In this document: in pieces, positions 26,358 through 34,529 of the stretch
Numbering within the stretch: the stretch's first letter is position 1
Layout of the letters: every line of letters starts with the position of its first letter
DNA from: Cupriavidus pauculus
GTDB taxonomy: Bacteria; Pseudomonadota; Gammaproteobacteria; Burkholderiales; Burkholderiaceae
Direction: 5' to 3'
Assembly: GCF_008693385.1 (NCBI RefSeq)
Contig: NZ_CP044067.1
Location: forward strand, 124,001-188,000
Length of the DNA: 64,000 nucleotides
Position numbers and translations under genes: made by a program
Notes under the pieces: model-generated
Told to the model about the DNA's origin: nothing
What the model saw: only the letters and a program-made list of their open reading frames with translations
Database searches by the model: none

Positions 26358-27341
26358 ATGGCCCATATCGACCGCGCGTTCCGCTCCAATATCAAGCTGC
26401 GCCACCTGCAACTGCTGGTGGCGCTGGACGAGTTCCGGCATCTCGGCCGCACGGCGGAGTTCCTGTCCGTCAGCCAGCCCGCGATTTCCAAGGTGCTGGC
26501 GGAGGTCGAGAAGATGCTCGGCATGACGCTGTTCACGCGGTCCACGCGCGGCACGGAACCGACGCCGGCTGGCGAAGCGCTGGTGCGCTTCGCGCGCTCG
26601 GTGCTCGCGCAGTACGACGTGACGCGCGACGAAATCGAGGCGGTGGCCAGCGGCGCGGCGGGCCGCGTGCGCGTGGGGTCGATGGGCGCGGCCCTGCCGG
26701 TCCTTCTGGCCCACGCGGTGGCGCGGCTCAAGCAGCAGTCGCCGCGCGCGACGGTGCTGATCGAGGAGGGCGATCTCACGCATCTGCTGCCGCGCCTGCG
26801 GTTGTCGGAGCTCGACGTCGTGGTCGGCCGGCTCGAGCCTGCCTATGCGGCACCGGACCTCATCACGGAAGCGCTATACGAGGAACCGATGGTGGCGATC
26901 GTCGCGGCCGGGCATCCGCTGTCGCGCAAGGCGCGGCCAGACTGGGGCGACCTGTCGCGGCATCCGCTGGTTCTGCCGCCACCGTGGGCGTCGCTGCGCG
27001 TAAAGATCGAGCAGGCGTTCGTGCGGCATGGGCAGGACCTGCCCGCGGACCTGACCGAAACGTCGTCCTACTTCGCGGTGACGGCGTTCGTCTCGCAACG
27101 GCAGGCGGTGGGATTCGTCGCGCGTTCGGTCGGGCAGCAGATGCAGGCCGAGGGGCGCTTTCATGTATTGCCGATGCCCGTGGAGCTGGCGTTGCCGCCG
27201 ATCGGCCTGATGATGCTGCGCGACCGGCGGCCCGCGCCGGGTGCGACGGCGTTGATGGCATGCCTGCGCGAGGAGGCGCGCGAGATCGCGCGCGCGGGCA
27301 AGTCGTCCCCCAGACCGCGGCGCGCGCGCACTACCGCGTGA
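26358..27341 (+). CDS. LysR-family transcriptional regulator
   Basis: Regulator of 327 residues. A winged helix-turn-helix is at about residues 12-70 (LRHLQLLVALDEF; TAEFLSVSQPAISKVLAEVEKMLGMTLFTR), and a C-terminal LysR_substrate domain follows (VRVGSMGAALPVLLAHAVARL). The start at 26358 fits the family N-terminus; an open frame from 26244 crosses the promoter region. It is divergent from the putative aldaric-acid operon and is probably its regulator, perhaps of the GbpR type, judging by N-terminal pattern and context. The C-terminus is a basic tail (SSPRPRRARTTA). Confidence 0.92.
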   Translation: MAHIDRAFRSNIKLRHLQLLVALDEFRHLGRTAEFLSVSQPAISKVLAEVEKMLGMTLFTRSTRGTEPTPAGEALVRFARSVLAQYDVTRDEIEAVASGAAGRVRVGSMGAALPVLLAHAVARLKQQSPRATVLIEEGDLTHLLPRLRLSELDVVVGRLEPAYAAPDLITEALYEEPMVAIVAAGHPLSRKARPDWGDLSRHPLVLPPPWASLRVKIEQAFVRHGQDLPADLTETSSYFAVTAFVSQRQAVGFVARSVGQQMQAEGRFHVLPMPVELALPPIGLMMLRDRRPAPGATALMACLREEAREIARAGKSSPRPRRARTTA

Positions 27342-27350
27342 AGCGTGGCA

Positions 27351-27770
27351 TCACGGACGCGGTCCCAGAATCTGCAGCTTCGTCACCTTGACCGGCCCCT
27401 CGGCAAGTTCGGCGAGTCTGGCGAACCACGCCTTGACGTAAGGCGTCTCCTTATGGGCATTGAAGTCCTGCTCGTTCGCGAACACCTCGTAGAACACGAA
27501 GTGCCCGGGACGCGCGCGGTCCTCCTGCAGAAAATAGACGAGGTTCTTCGGATCGCCGCGCACGCCATCGACGAGCGGCCGGGTGATGGTCCGCAGCTCG
27601 TCGGCACGGCCGGGCCTGGCCTGGATCTCGGCCACCACGGAGAAGGCGCCGGCGGGCACGCGTGCGTAATCGACGGCGCCGGTACCGTCGTGCGCGAATG
27701 CATGGGCGGCACACAGGAATGCCGCCGCGGCGAGCAGCGTCGTCGCAATGCGTTGAGAGGTGGGCTGCAT
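27351..27770 (-). CDS. Exported ABM-domain (quinol monooxygenase-like) protein
   Basis: Small protein of 139 residues with a signal peptide (RIATTLLAAAAFLCAAHAFA, about residues 7-26) followed by a ferredoxin-like ABM domain: FSVVAEIQARPGRADELRTI, YFLQEDRARPGHFVFYEVFANEQDFNAH and KETPYVKAWFARL. ABM proteins are usually cytosolic quinol or polyketide monooxygenases or heme-degrading enzymes; periplasmic export is unusual. The start is two bases after the end of the next ABM gene, so the two are cotranscribed. The ligand is unknown. Confidence 0.85.
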   Translation of the reverse strand: MQPTSQRIATTLLAAAAFLCAAHAFAHDGTGAVDYARVPAGAFSVVAEIQARPGRADELRTITRPLVDGVRGDPKNLVYFLQEDRARPGHFVFYEVFANEQDFNAHKETPYVKAWFARLAELAEGPVKVTKLQILGPRP

Positions 27771-27772
27771 GG

Positions 27773-28219
27773 TCAGTAGGCCTTGAGCCGGGTGACGGTA
27801 ATGCCGTTGACGGTGAGCTCCGGCAGCCGCTGCAGCCACTGCTGCACGTACACGGCCTTTACGTGCTCCTGAAACGCGCTCTCGTCGCGGAACACCTCGT
27901 AGAACACGAAGCGTCCGGGCGCATCGAGCTGCTCATGCAGGACGTAGGTGATCACGCCGGGCTCGGCGCGCGTGGCGGCGATCAGCGGCACGGTGGCCGC
28001 GCGGAGGTCGCCCTCCTTGCCGGGTTTGGCCTGCACGGTGGCGACGGTAACGAGGTGTCCCTCGGCACGCGTCCCTTTTTCCGCCGTGACTGGCGGCGAG
28101 GAAGGGGATGATGGGGATGACGGGGATGACGGGGATGACGGGGATGACGCGGATGACGCGCAGGCGCCGAGCAGCAAGGCGCCCGCGAGCGGAAGAAACG
28201 ATCGGTGAATGCGAAACAC
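27773..28219 (-). CDS. ABM-domain lipoprotein with repetitive SSP linker
   Basis: Protein of 148 residues beginning from GTG at 28219, preceded by GGGGA. The signal peptide ends in a lipobox (LLLGAC, Cys about residue 20), so it is a predicted lipoprotein. A low-complexity Ser-Ser-Pro linker follows, encoded by a 9-bp tandem repeat. The ABM domain (LVTVATVQAKPGKEGDLRAA, YVLHEQLDAPGRFVFYEVFRDESAFQEH) resembles the neighbour at 27351 and was probably duplicated from the same ancestor. The two are a periplasmic pair, one anchored and one soluble. Confidence 0.85.
   Translation of the reverse strand: MFRIHRSFLPLAGALLLGACASSASSPSSPSSPSSPSSPSSPPVTAEKGTRAEGHLVTVATVQAKPGKEGDLRAATVPLIAATRAEPGVITYVLHEQLDAPGRFVFYEVFRDESAFQEHVKAVYVQQWLQRLPELTVNGITVTRLKAY
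28104..28157 (-). repeat. Tandem repeat, 9 bp x 6, encoding the Ser-Ser-Pro linker
   Basis: Six 9-bp units (plus-strand GGGGATGAC with end variants GGGGATGAT and GCGGATGAC) lie in frame in the ABM lipoprotein gene. Gain or loss of units would lengthen or shorten the linker by three residues without a frameshift. Confidence 0.92.
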
Positions 28220-28338
28220 GGTGTGAGTCCCCTGTCCGTTGTGCGATGTACGCCCTCAACGTTAGTGCGGAGACTCACCCGGCATCGAGTTAAATGTAGT
28301 GAAGACGAGTGAAGCGCGCCGGTCGCCCCGGTCACGTT

Positions 28339-30087
28339 CTATCCGTCGATATCCCCCAGCATGATCGCGTCGAGCCCGGCGCCCGACCGCACCATCGGCC
28401 AGACCTTCTCGCCGCCATCCACCTGAAAGTCCACGAACACGGTGCGGTCCTTGAGGCGAAGCGCTTCGCGAATCGCCGGTTCCACGTCGGCCTCGCGCTC
28501 CACGCGCAGGCCAACGTGCCCATAGGCGCGCGCAAGAATCGTGAAGTCCGGCAGCGCGTGCATATACGACTCGGAGTAGCGCTGGCCGTAGTCCACATGC
28601 TGCAGTTGGCGGACCATCCCGAGGTAGCCGTTGTTGAGCGTGAAGATCTTCACCGGCAGGTTGTGCTGGGTGCAGGTGGACAGTTCCTGGATGCACATCT
28701 GGATCGATCCATCGCCGGTGATCACGCACACGTCGCTGTCCGGAAACGCGCGCTTGACGCCCATCGCATAAGGCAGGCCCACGCCCATCGTGCCGAGCCC
28801 GCCCGAGTTGATCCACTTGCGCGGCGACTGGAAGCGGTAATGCTGGGCGGCCCACATCTGATGCTGGCCCACGTCCGAGCAGATATAGGCGTTGTCGCCG
28901 GCAATCTCGCTGAGCTTCTCGATCACGTACTGCGGCTTGATGACGATGCCGTCGCGCTGGTAATCGAGGCAGCGCTGCGCGCGCCAGTCGGCCACGGAAC
29001 GCCACCATCCCTCGCGCGCCGACGCGGGCACCGCCGGCTGCTCGCGCAGTGCGGCGTTCAGCTTCTGCAGCACGCGCCGCGCATCGCCGACGATCGGCAC
29101 CGTTGGCTTTACGCGCTTGCCGATGCTCGCGGGATCGATATCGATATGGATGATCTGCCGCGGCACCGCGCAGAACGCATCCACCTTGCCGATCACGCGA
29201 TCGTCGAAGCGCGCGCCGACGGCGATCAACACGTCGCACTCCTGCATCGCGCGGTTGGCCTCGTACGTGCCATGCATGCCGGGCATGCCGAGATAGCGCG
29301 GCTCGGTGGCCGGCACGAGGCCAAGCGCCATCAGCGTGGTGGTGATGGGCGCATCGACAAGCCGCGCGAGCTCGGCGACTTCGGCGCCCGCATCGGCCAT
29401 CAACGCGCCGCCACCGACGTAAACATAGGGGCGCTGCGCATTGCGCAATGCCTGAACGGCCTGACGGATCTGGCCGTCATGCCCCTCGAGCTGCGGGCGA
29501 TACGAACGGATATCGATGCGCTCGGGCCACTGGAACGTGCCCTCGGCCAGCGCGACGTCCTTCGGAATATCGACGAGCACCGGCCCGGGCCGGCCCGTGC
29601 GTGCGATATGGAACGCCTTGCGCAGCGTGAGCGCCAGGTCGTTCACGTCGCGCACGAGGAAGTTGTGCTTGACCACGGGGCGCGTGATGCCGACCGCGTC
29701 GCACTCCTGAAAGGCGTCCTCGCCGATCATGCTCGTCGGCACGTTGCCGGAGATCACGACCATCGGGATCGAATCAAAGTACGCGGTGGCAATGCCCGTC
29801 ACCGCATTGGTCACGCCCGGTCCGGACGTGACGAGCGCCACGCCGACCTTGCCCGTCGCGCGCGCATAACCGTCGGCCGCATGCACGGCGGCCTGCTCGT
29901 GCCGCGTGAGCAAATGGCGCGGCGCCTCGTGCGCGGCCAGCGCGTCATAGATCGGCAGTACGGCCCCGCCCGGGTACCCCCAGATCTCCGCTACGCCTTC
30001 CCGCCGTAGTGCTTCCACGACCATCTCCGCCCCACGCATGGTGACGGCAGGGGCGGCGGCCTTGGCACGAAATTCGGCGATTGGCAT
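28339..30087 (-). CDS. ilvB: Acetolactate synthase large subunit, stand-alone
   Basis: Thiamine-diphosphate enzyme of 582 residues that makes 2-acetolactate or 2-aceto-2-hydroxybutyrate for branched-chain amino acids. Visible features: WGYPGGAVLPIYDAL, the catalytic glutamate in LTRHEQAAVHAADGYARA, TSGPGVTNAVTGIATAYFDS, and the ThDP motif starting ITGDGSIQMCIQEL and ending at NNGYLGMV. The ORF can extend to 30126 only through TTG; ATG at 30087 is preferred. No small regulatory subunit (ilvN/ilvH) is adjacent, so this is probably an extra copy. It lies 123 bases after a LysR gene on the same strand. Confidence 0.92.
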   Translation of the reverse strand: MPIAEFRAKAAAPAVTMRGAEMVVEALRREGVAEIWGYPGGAVLPIYDALAAHEAPRHLLTRHEQAAVHAADGYARATGKVGVALVTSGPGVTNAVTGIATAYFDSIPMVVISGNVPTSMIGEDAFQECDAVGITRPVVKHNFLVRDVNDLALTLRKAFHIARTGRPGPVLVDIPKDVALAEGTFQWPERIDIRSYRPQLEGHDGQIRQAVQALRNAQRPYVYVGGGALMADAGAEVAELARLVDAPITTTLMALGLVPATEPRYLGMPGMHGTYEANRAMQECDVLIAVGARFDDRVIGKVDAFCAVPRQIIHIDIDPASIGKRVKPTVPIVGDARRVLQKLNAALREQPAVPASAREGWWRSVADWRAQRCLDYQRDGIVIKPQYVIEKLSEIAGDNAYICSDVGQHQMWAAQHYRFQSPRKWINSGGLGTMGVGLPYAMGVKRAFPDSDVCVITGDGSIQMCIQELSTCTQHNLPVKIFTLNNGYLGMVRQLQHVDYGQRYSESYMHALPDFTILARAYGHVGLRVEREADVEPAIREALRLKDRTVFVDFQVDGGEKVWPMVRSGAGLDAIMLGDIDG

Positions 30088-30210
30088 GTTCACTGGAAAT
30101 GCTCCGTTGGCTTGGGGGTTGGACAACGGATGCAGTCTAGGAGCAGATGCCCGGTACGTTCTGCCGAATCTACGCGTATTCGCGGGCGTGGCAGTGCAAT
30201 GTTCCGTGGT

Positions 30211-31137
30211 TCAGGGATTTCGCGGCAGTAACTGCGGCATGCCTCGTGCCTGGGCGACGCACTGCCTCGTCAGCGCGATCAGCCGCTGCGCGATGGGCGA
30301 GCGATTGTCGCGCCGCCAGACGAGCTCGAGCGGCAGTTGCAGATCGAGGTCGTCGAGCTTGAGAAACCGCACGGACGCACTGGCGTGCGCGGCCGCCTGC
30401 TCGGGCAGGATCGCGCAGCCCATGCCGGCGGTGACGAGCGTCAGCAGCGAGTTGTTGTCCGTGCCTTCCATGACCACCTTCGGCATAAACCCCGCGCCGT
30501 GGAAATGCGCGATCAGCCGGTCGTGGTAGTAGGCCGTGACGCTGCGCGGAATCCAGAGGAAATCGCGCCCATTGAGGTCCGCGAGCCGGCGCGGCGGCTT
30601 GTCGGTCCACTGCGGTTCGTTGGGCACGGCCAGCGCCAGTTGCTGCGTGGAGATCAGCATGCCGTCGAGCGCGGGGTCGTCCATGGGACGAAAGTAGAGG
30701 AACCCGGCATCGAGTTCGCCCGAGCGGATCAGATCGACCTGCGGCCCCGAGATGACCTGCCTGACCGATACCGAGACATCGGGCGACTGCTCGCGAAACT
30801 GCCGCAGGATTTCGGCAACCACCGGTAATAGCTGGTGCAGGATCGTCAGGCCGATGGCCAGGTTGCCAAGTCTGCCGCTCGCGGCTTCGACCGCGCGCTG
30901 TCTGGCCGCATCGAGGTCTTCGAGGGCCCGGGTCGTGTCGTACAGGAACTGCGCACCTGCCGCGGTGAGCGTCATGCCGCGCGACTGGCGTTCGAACAGC
31001 GTGACGCCGAGTTCTTCCTCCAGCCGCTGCAACTGCTTGGTCAGCGCCGGCTGCGCCAGGCCGTGCGCGCGTGCCGCCTTGTTGATCGACCCCTCGCGCG
31101 CGACGCTCGCGAAATACCGTAACTGCCGCAGCTCCAT
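30211..31137 (-). CDS. LysR-family transcriptional regulator
   Basis: Regulator of 308 residues. N-terminal helix-turn-helix: LRQLRYFASVAREGSINKAARAHGLAQPALTKQLQRLEEELGVTLFER. The effector domain reads LGNLAIGLTILHQLLPVVAEIL and ends at about residue 300. The start codon fits the family. It is divergent from the amidohydrolase and MHS transporter genes, with an inverted repeat between them. The acetolactate synthase gene follows it on the same strand. Regulation of the divergent pair is the more usual arrangement. Confidence 0.93.
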   Translation of the reverse strand: MELRQLRYFASVAREGSINKAARAHGLAQPALTKQLQRLEEELGVTLFERQSRGMTLTAAGAQFLYDTTRALEDLDAARQRAVEAASGRLGNLAIGLTILHQLLPVVAEILRQFREQSPDVSVSVRQVISGPQVDLIRSGELDAGFLYFRPMDDPALDGMLISTQQLALAVPNEPQWTDKPPRRLADLNGRDFLWIPRSVTAYYHDRLIAHFHGAGFMPKVVMEGTDNNSLLTLVTAGMGCAILPEQAAAHASASVRFLKLDDLDLQLPLELVWRRDNRSPIAQRLIALTRQCVAQARGMPQLLPRNP

Positions 31138-31140
31138 GGT

Positions 31141-31189
31141 TATTCCCGATAGTTATTGCTTCGATCGCTTAAATATATATTCGGGAATA
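31141..31189. promoter_or_regulatory. Inverted repeat in LysR/amidohydrolase divergent spacer
   Basis: TATTCCCGA at 31141-31149 is the exact reverse complement of TCGGGAATA at 31181-31189, with a 31-base A/T-rich spacer (AAATATATAT near the right arm). The pair sits in the 121-base spacer between the divergent LysR and M20 amidohydrolase starts and is a good candidate operator for the LysR protein. Confidence 0.6.
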
Positions 31190-31258
31190 GCATGATTTCA
31201 AGCGTTTGCCTTTACGCACATTCTTTGCCGCATCGAATCGCGTAAGGAAATCACGGAA

Positions 31259-32446
31259 ATGTCGATCGTCAACAGTATCGAGGCCCGCCTGCCGGCATTG
31301 CGCCAGCTTCGGCAGACATTGCATGCGCATCCGGAGCTCGGTTTCGCCGAGCATCGCACCGGGGACCTGATCGCCGCCGAGCTCGAGCGGCTCGGCATTG
31401 CCTGCCACCGCGGCATTGGCAAGACCGGCCTCGTCGGCGTGATCGAGGGAAAGCGGCGGACGAGCGGGCGCGCGATCGGCCTGCGAGCCGACATGGACGC
31501 GCTGCCGCTGCACGAGCAGACGGCGTTGCCCTATGCCTCGTGCTGTCCCGGCCGGATGCATGCGTGCGGCCACGACGGGCACGTGACGATGCTGCTCGCG
31601 GCCGCTGGTTACCTCAGCGAAACGCGCGCGTTCGACGGCACGGTCTACCTCGTGTTCCAGCCCGGCGAAGAGGGTTACGCGGGCGCGCGGGAAATGGTCA
31701 ACGACGGGCTGTTCGACCGCTTTCCGGTCGAGCAGGTCTACGCGCTGCACAACTGGCCCACGCTGCCGCTGGGCACGCTGTCGATCGCGCCCGGGCCGGC
31801 CATGGCAGCGACCGACCGCCTCGAAATCGAGATCTTCGGCGTGGGTGGGCATGGCGGGGTGTCGCCCCACAAGTGCGTGGACCCGGTGCTGGTTGCAGGG
31901 CACGTGATCACGGCGGTGCAGAGCATCGTCAGCCGCAATGTGCCGGCCCTCGATGCGGCGGTCATCAGCCTGTGCGCGATCCAGGGCGGGCAGATGGACG
32001 GCTTTGCGGTGATCCCCGACTCGGTGAAGATCGTCGGCACCGCGCGCTCGCTGACCGCCGAGATGCAGACGCTGCTCGAGCGCCGTCTGCATGAGGTGGT
32101 GCAGGGCGTGGCCTCGGCGTTCGGCGCGCGCGCGTCGGTCACGTACGAGCGGCTGTTCCCGATGACCGTCAACGATGCGGAGGCCGCGGCCTTCGCGACC
32201 GACGTGGCCGTCGAACTCTTCGGCCGCGCACAGGTCGTCGCGCGTCCGCAGCCGAGCCTCGGCGGCGAGGATTTCGCGTTCATGCTGCAGCGGCGTCCGG
32301 GTGCCTATGTGCACTTCGGCACGGGCTCGCCCGCAGGCGGCGACCACGGCCTGCACAGCCCCCATTTCGACTTCAACGATGCCGCCATCCCGCTGGGCGG
32401 CGCCTATCTCGCGCGGCTCGCCGAGCGCGCGCTTCCGGTGGCATAG
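31259..32446 (+). CDS. M20-family amidohydrolase (hippurate hydrolase-like)
   Basis: Metallopeptidase-fold hydrolase of 395 residues. It has GLRADMDALPLHEQ, the metal motif HACGHDGHVTMLL (C103, H105), GEEGYAGAREM with E137/E138, and a further ligand histidine in YALHNWPTLP (H164). The family cleaves N-acyl amino acids such as hippurate or N-acetyl derivatives. AAGGA precedes the ATG at 31259. It is followed after 26 bases by an MHS transporter, so substrate uptake and hydrolysis may be coupled. The specific N-acyl substrate is not determined. Confidence 0.9.
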   Translation: MSIVNSIEARLPALRQLRQTLHAHPELGFAEHRTGDLIAAELERLGIACHRGIGKTGLVGVIEGKRRTSGRAIGLRADMDALPLHEQTALPYASCCPGRMHACGHDGHVTMLLAAAGYLSETRAFDGTVYLVFQPGEEGYAGAREMVNDGLFDRFPVEQVYALHNWPTLPLGTLSIAPGPAMAATDRLEIEIFGVGGHGGVSPHKCVDPVLVAGHVITAVQSIVSRNVPALDAAVISLCAIQGGQMDGFAVIPDSVKIVGTARSLTAEMQTLLERRLHEVVQGVASAFGARASVTYERLFPMTVNDAEAAAFATDVAVELFGRAQVVARPQPSLGGEDFAFMLQRRPGAYVHFGTGSPAGGDHGLHSPHFDFNDAAIPLGGAYLARLAERALPVA

Positions 32447-32472
32447 CGCCACGCAACGCAGGAACCCTCACC

Positions 32473-33798
32473 ATGTCCAAGTCCCCAACGCACCAGATCG
32501 CGGCCGCGGTCATCGGCAATGCCCTCGAGTGGTATGACTTCATCGTCTACGGGTTTATGACGGCGGTCATCTCCGCCGTGTTCTTTCCGGCGGAAAACGC
32601 GTATGGGTCGTTATTGCTGACCACGGCGAGTTTCGGTATCGGCTTTGTGCTTCGGCCCATTGGCGGCATCCTGATCGGTGCATATGCGGACCGCAAGGGC
32701 CGGCGCGCCGCGCTGCAACTGATCATCTTCCTGATGACGGTGGCCACGGCGATGATCGCGTTCGCGCCGCCTTATGCGGCCATCGGCGTGGCCAGTTCCG
32801 TGATGATCATCGTCGCGCGCATGCTGCAGGGGCTGGCGACCGGCGGCGAGTTCGCCAGCGCCACGGCATTCCTCGTGGAGATGGCGCCGCGCAACCGGCG
32901 CGGACTATATGGGTCGTGGCAGATGTTCGGGCAGGGGCTGGCCATGCTGCTGGGCGCGGGCGTCGCCGCGCTCGTCACGGGTTGGCTCCCGCGCGAGAGC
33001 CTGCATGCCTGGGGCTGGCGCGTTCCCTTTATCGTCGGCCTGCTGATTGCGCCGATCGGCATCTGGATTCGTCACCATCTGAGCGAGACCGTGGCGGTCT
33101 CACGCGATGACGATGCAGGCGTGGGACATGGGGTGGGACATGGGGTGGGACAGACGCTGGTGCAGCATCGCCGTGGACTGCTGGCCAGCTTTCTGCTGAC
33201 CACGTCGGCGACCATCTCGTTCTACGTGCTCGTGATCTATCTGCCGACCTATGCGAGCAAGACGCTCGGCCTCGCGCTGGAGAGCGCATTCATCGCGCAG
33301 TGCATCGGCATCGTGGCGATGATCGTGGCCATCCCGTTGTTCGGGGCGCTGTCCGATCGCGTCGGCCGCCAGGTCGTGCTGCGCACCGCGCTCATCCTCT
33401 CGGTACTGCTGCTGTATCCGTGCTTTCAATGGCTGATTGCCGACCCGGACTTCTCGCGCTTCATGTGGATGCAGATCGTGCTGTGCGGCATCTTCGGCGC
33501 GTTCCTCGGGCCGTTCTCGTCGGCGGTGGCGGAGCAGTTCCCGAGGCGCATCCGTTCCACCGGCATGGCCGTGAGCTACAACGTGGCGGTCATGATCTTC
33601 GGCGGCTTCGCGCAGTTCATCCTGACCTGGCTGCTGCATGTCACCGGCTCCCCGATGACCCCCGCGTTCTACCTGCTGTTCGGCGCATGCGCGGGGTTGA
33701 TCGGGAGCTTCATCATGGTGGCGACAGGGCCGGCGGCGAACCTCACTTACGCGCAAAATCCTGCTGCAGCACCCGCCGTGCGGAGTCGGCAATCATGA
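32473..33798 (+). CDS. MHS-family (metabolite:H+ symporter) MFS transporter
   Basis: Membrane transporter of 441 residues with about 12 helices. The N-terminus MSKSPTHQIAAAVIGNALEWYDFIVYGF is typical of MHS members (proline, citrate, shikimate, alpha-ketoglutarate types). FVLRPIGGILIGAYADRKGRRAAL is the first MFS signature, and a second appears at FGALSDRVGRQVVL. The loop between TM6 and TM7 contains an odd Gly-His-rich stretch (HGVGHGVGQT), encoded by a 12-bp tandem repeat. The gene overlaps the convergent DUF417 gene by 56 bases. Confidence 0.92.
   Translation: MSKSPTHQIAAAVIGNALEWYDFIVYGFMTAVISAVFFPAENAYGSLLLTTASFGIGFVLRPIGGILIGAYADRKGRRAALQLIIFLMTVATAMIAFAPPYAAIGVASSVMIIVARMLQGLATGGEFASATAFLVEMAPRNRRGLYGSWQMFGQGLAMLLGAGVAALVTGWLPRESLHAWGWRVPFIVGLLIAPIGIWIRHHLSETVAVSRDDDAGVGHGVGHGVGQTLVQHRRGLLASFLLTTSATISFYVLVIYLPTYASKTLGLALESAFIAQCIGIVAMIVAIPLFGALSDRVGRQVVLRTALILSVLLLYPCFQWLIADPDFSRFMWMQIVLCGIFGAFLGPFSSAVAEQFPRRIRSTGMAVSYNVAVMIFGGFAQFILTWLLHVTGSPMTPAFYLLFGACAGLIGSFIMVATGPAANLTYAQNPAAAPAVRSRQS
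33121..33153 (+). repeat. Tandem repeat, 12 bp x 2.75, in the central loop of the MHS transporter
   Basis: Units GTGGGACATGGG (twice) and a partial GTGGGACAG lie in frame and encode VGHG, VGHG, VGQ in the cytoplasmic loop between TM6 and TM7, a place where length change is likely tolerated. Confidence 0.8.
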
Positions 33799-34318
33799 CC
33801 ACCGCGCCGGACAGCATCAGCACGTCCTTGAGCACGAGCCGGCCGGCCCCCGAGAGGTAGGGGAAGCCGTACTGGGCATCGCCGAGGTTGGCGACCCAGG
33901 CTTCCGGCGTGGTGATCAGGAAGGACAGCGTGACCACCGGTGTCAGGAACGCGAGGATCGAGCCGACGAGGCCGAGCCGATTCGAGAACAGGTACGACAG
34001 TACCAGCAGGCCGATTGCGATTTCCACGATGCCCAGACCGGTGGAGAACGAATAGGTGTGGTTGGCCACCTGCCATGCCCGCTGCACGAGGTCAAGCTGG
34101 CCCTCGTGCGTCAGGTGGGCGTGATAGGCCTCGGGGTGCGCGTAGAAGAACGACATAAAGGGGCTGTTGGCGACGAATGGCGTAATGCTGTCCGCCTCGT
34201 ACGGCACGAACTTCAGGGCGCCGATCCAGAGGAAGACGATCGCCACGCCGAAGCGGATCATCGGGACGCCGAGGCGGTCCAGCCGGCTGGCGATGGTGAG
34301 GAGATTGCGTGCGTTCAT
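33743..34318 (-). CDS. DUF417/YkgB-like membrane protein
   Basis: Membrane protein of 191 residues with four or so helices. It starts MNARNLLTIASRLDRLGVPMIRFGVAIVFLWIGALKF, and PYEADSITPFVANSPFMSFFY is a typical YkgB/DUF417 segment. Another hydrophobic stretch is LGLVGSILAFLTPVVTLSFLI. AAGGAG precedes the ATG at 34318, so this start was chosen over the longer frame to 34372. The 3' end overlaps the convergent MHS gene by 56 bases. YkgB-type proteins are linked to oxidative or hypochlorite stress (RclC) in enterics; whether that holds here is not known. Confidence 0.85.
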   Translation of the reverse strand: MNARNLLTIASRLDRLGVPMIRFGVAIVFLWIGALKFVPYEADSITPFVANSPFMSFFYAHPEAYHAHLTHEGQLDLVQRAWQVANHTYSFSTGLGIVEIAIGLLVLSYLFSNRLGLVGSILAFLTPVVTLSFLITTPEAWVANLGDAQYGFPYLSGAGRLVLKDVLMLSGAVVMIADSARRVLQQDFARK

Positions 34319-34529
34319 GATGGTGACTCCTTGCTGAGACGGGAAGCGCGATGTGCGCTGGCTTGTCTCCATGCTATGCAGCCGCCGTGTGACGAGGACG
34401 ACCGATCGGCTCAGGTTTTGTCTCGATCGTCTCAGTCTTCACCACGATTAACATCCGGACGCCGATCCCTTGAATAGGATGGAAGCGACGCGCGGCGTGG
34501 GGCTTCGCTATTCGCAGAAGGAGGTCGCA

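Noticed and set aside
34470..34529. ATG at 34470 as the start of the DJ-1-like gene
   Set aside because: The strong AGAAGGAGG site lies after it and directs GTG 34530; the extra residues do not match the family.
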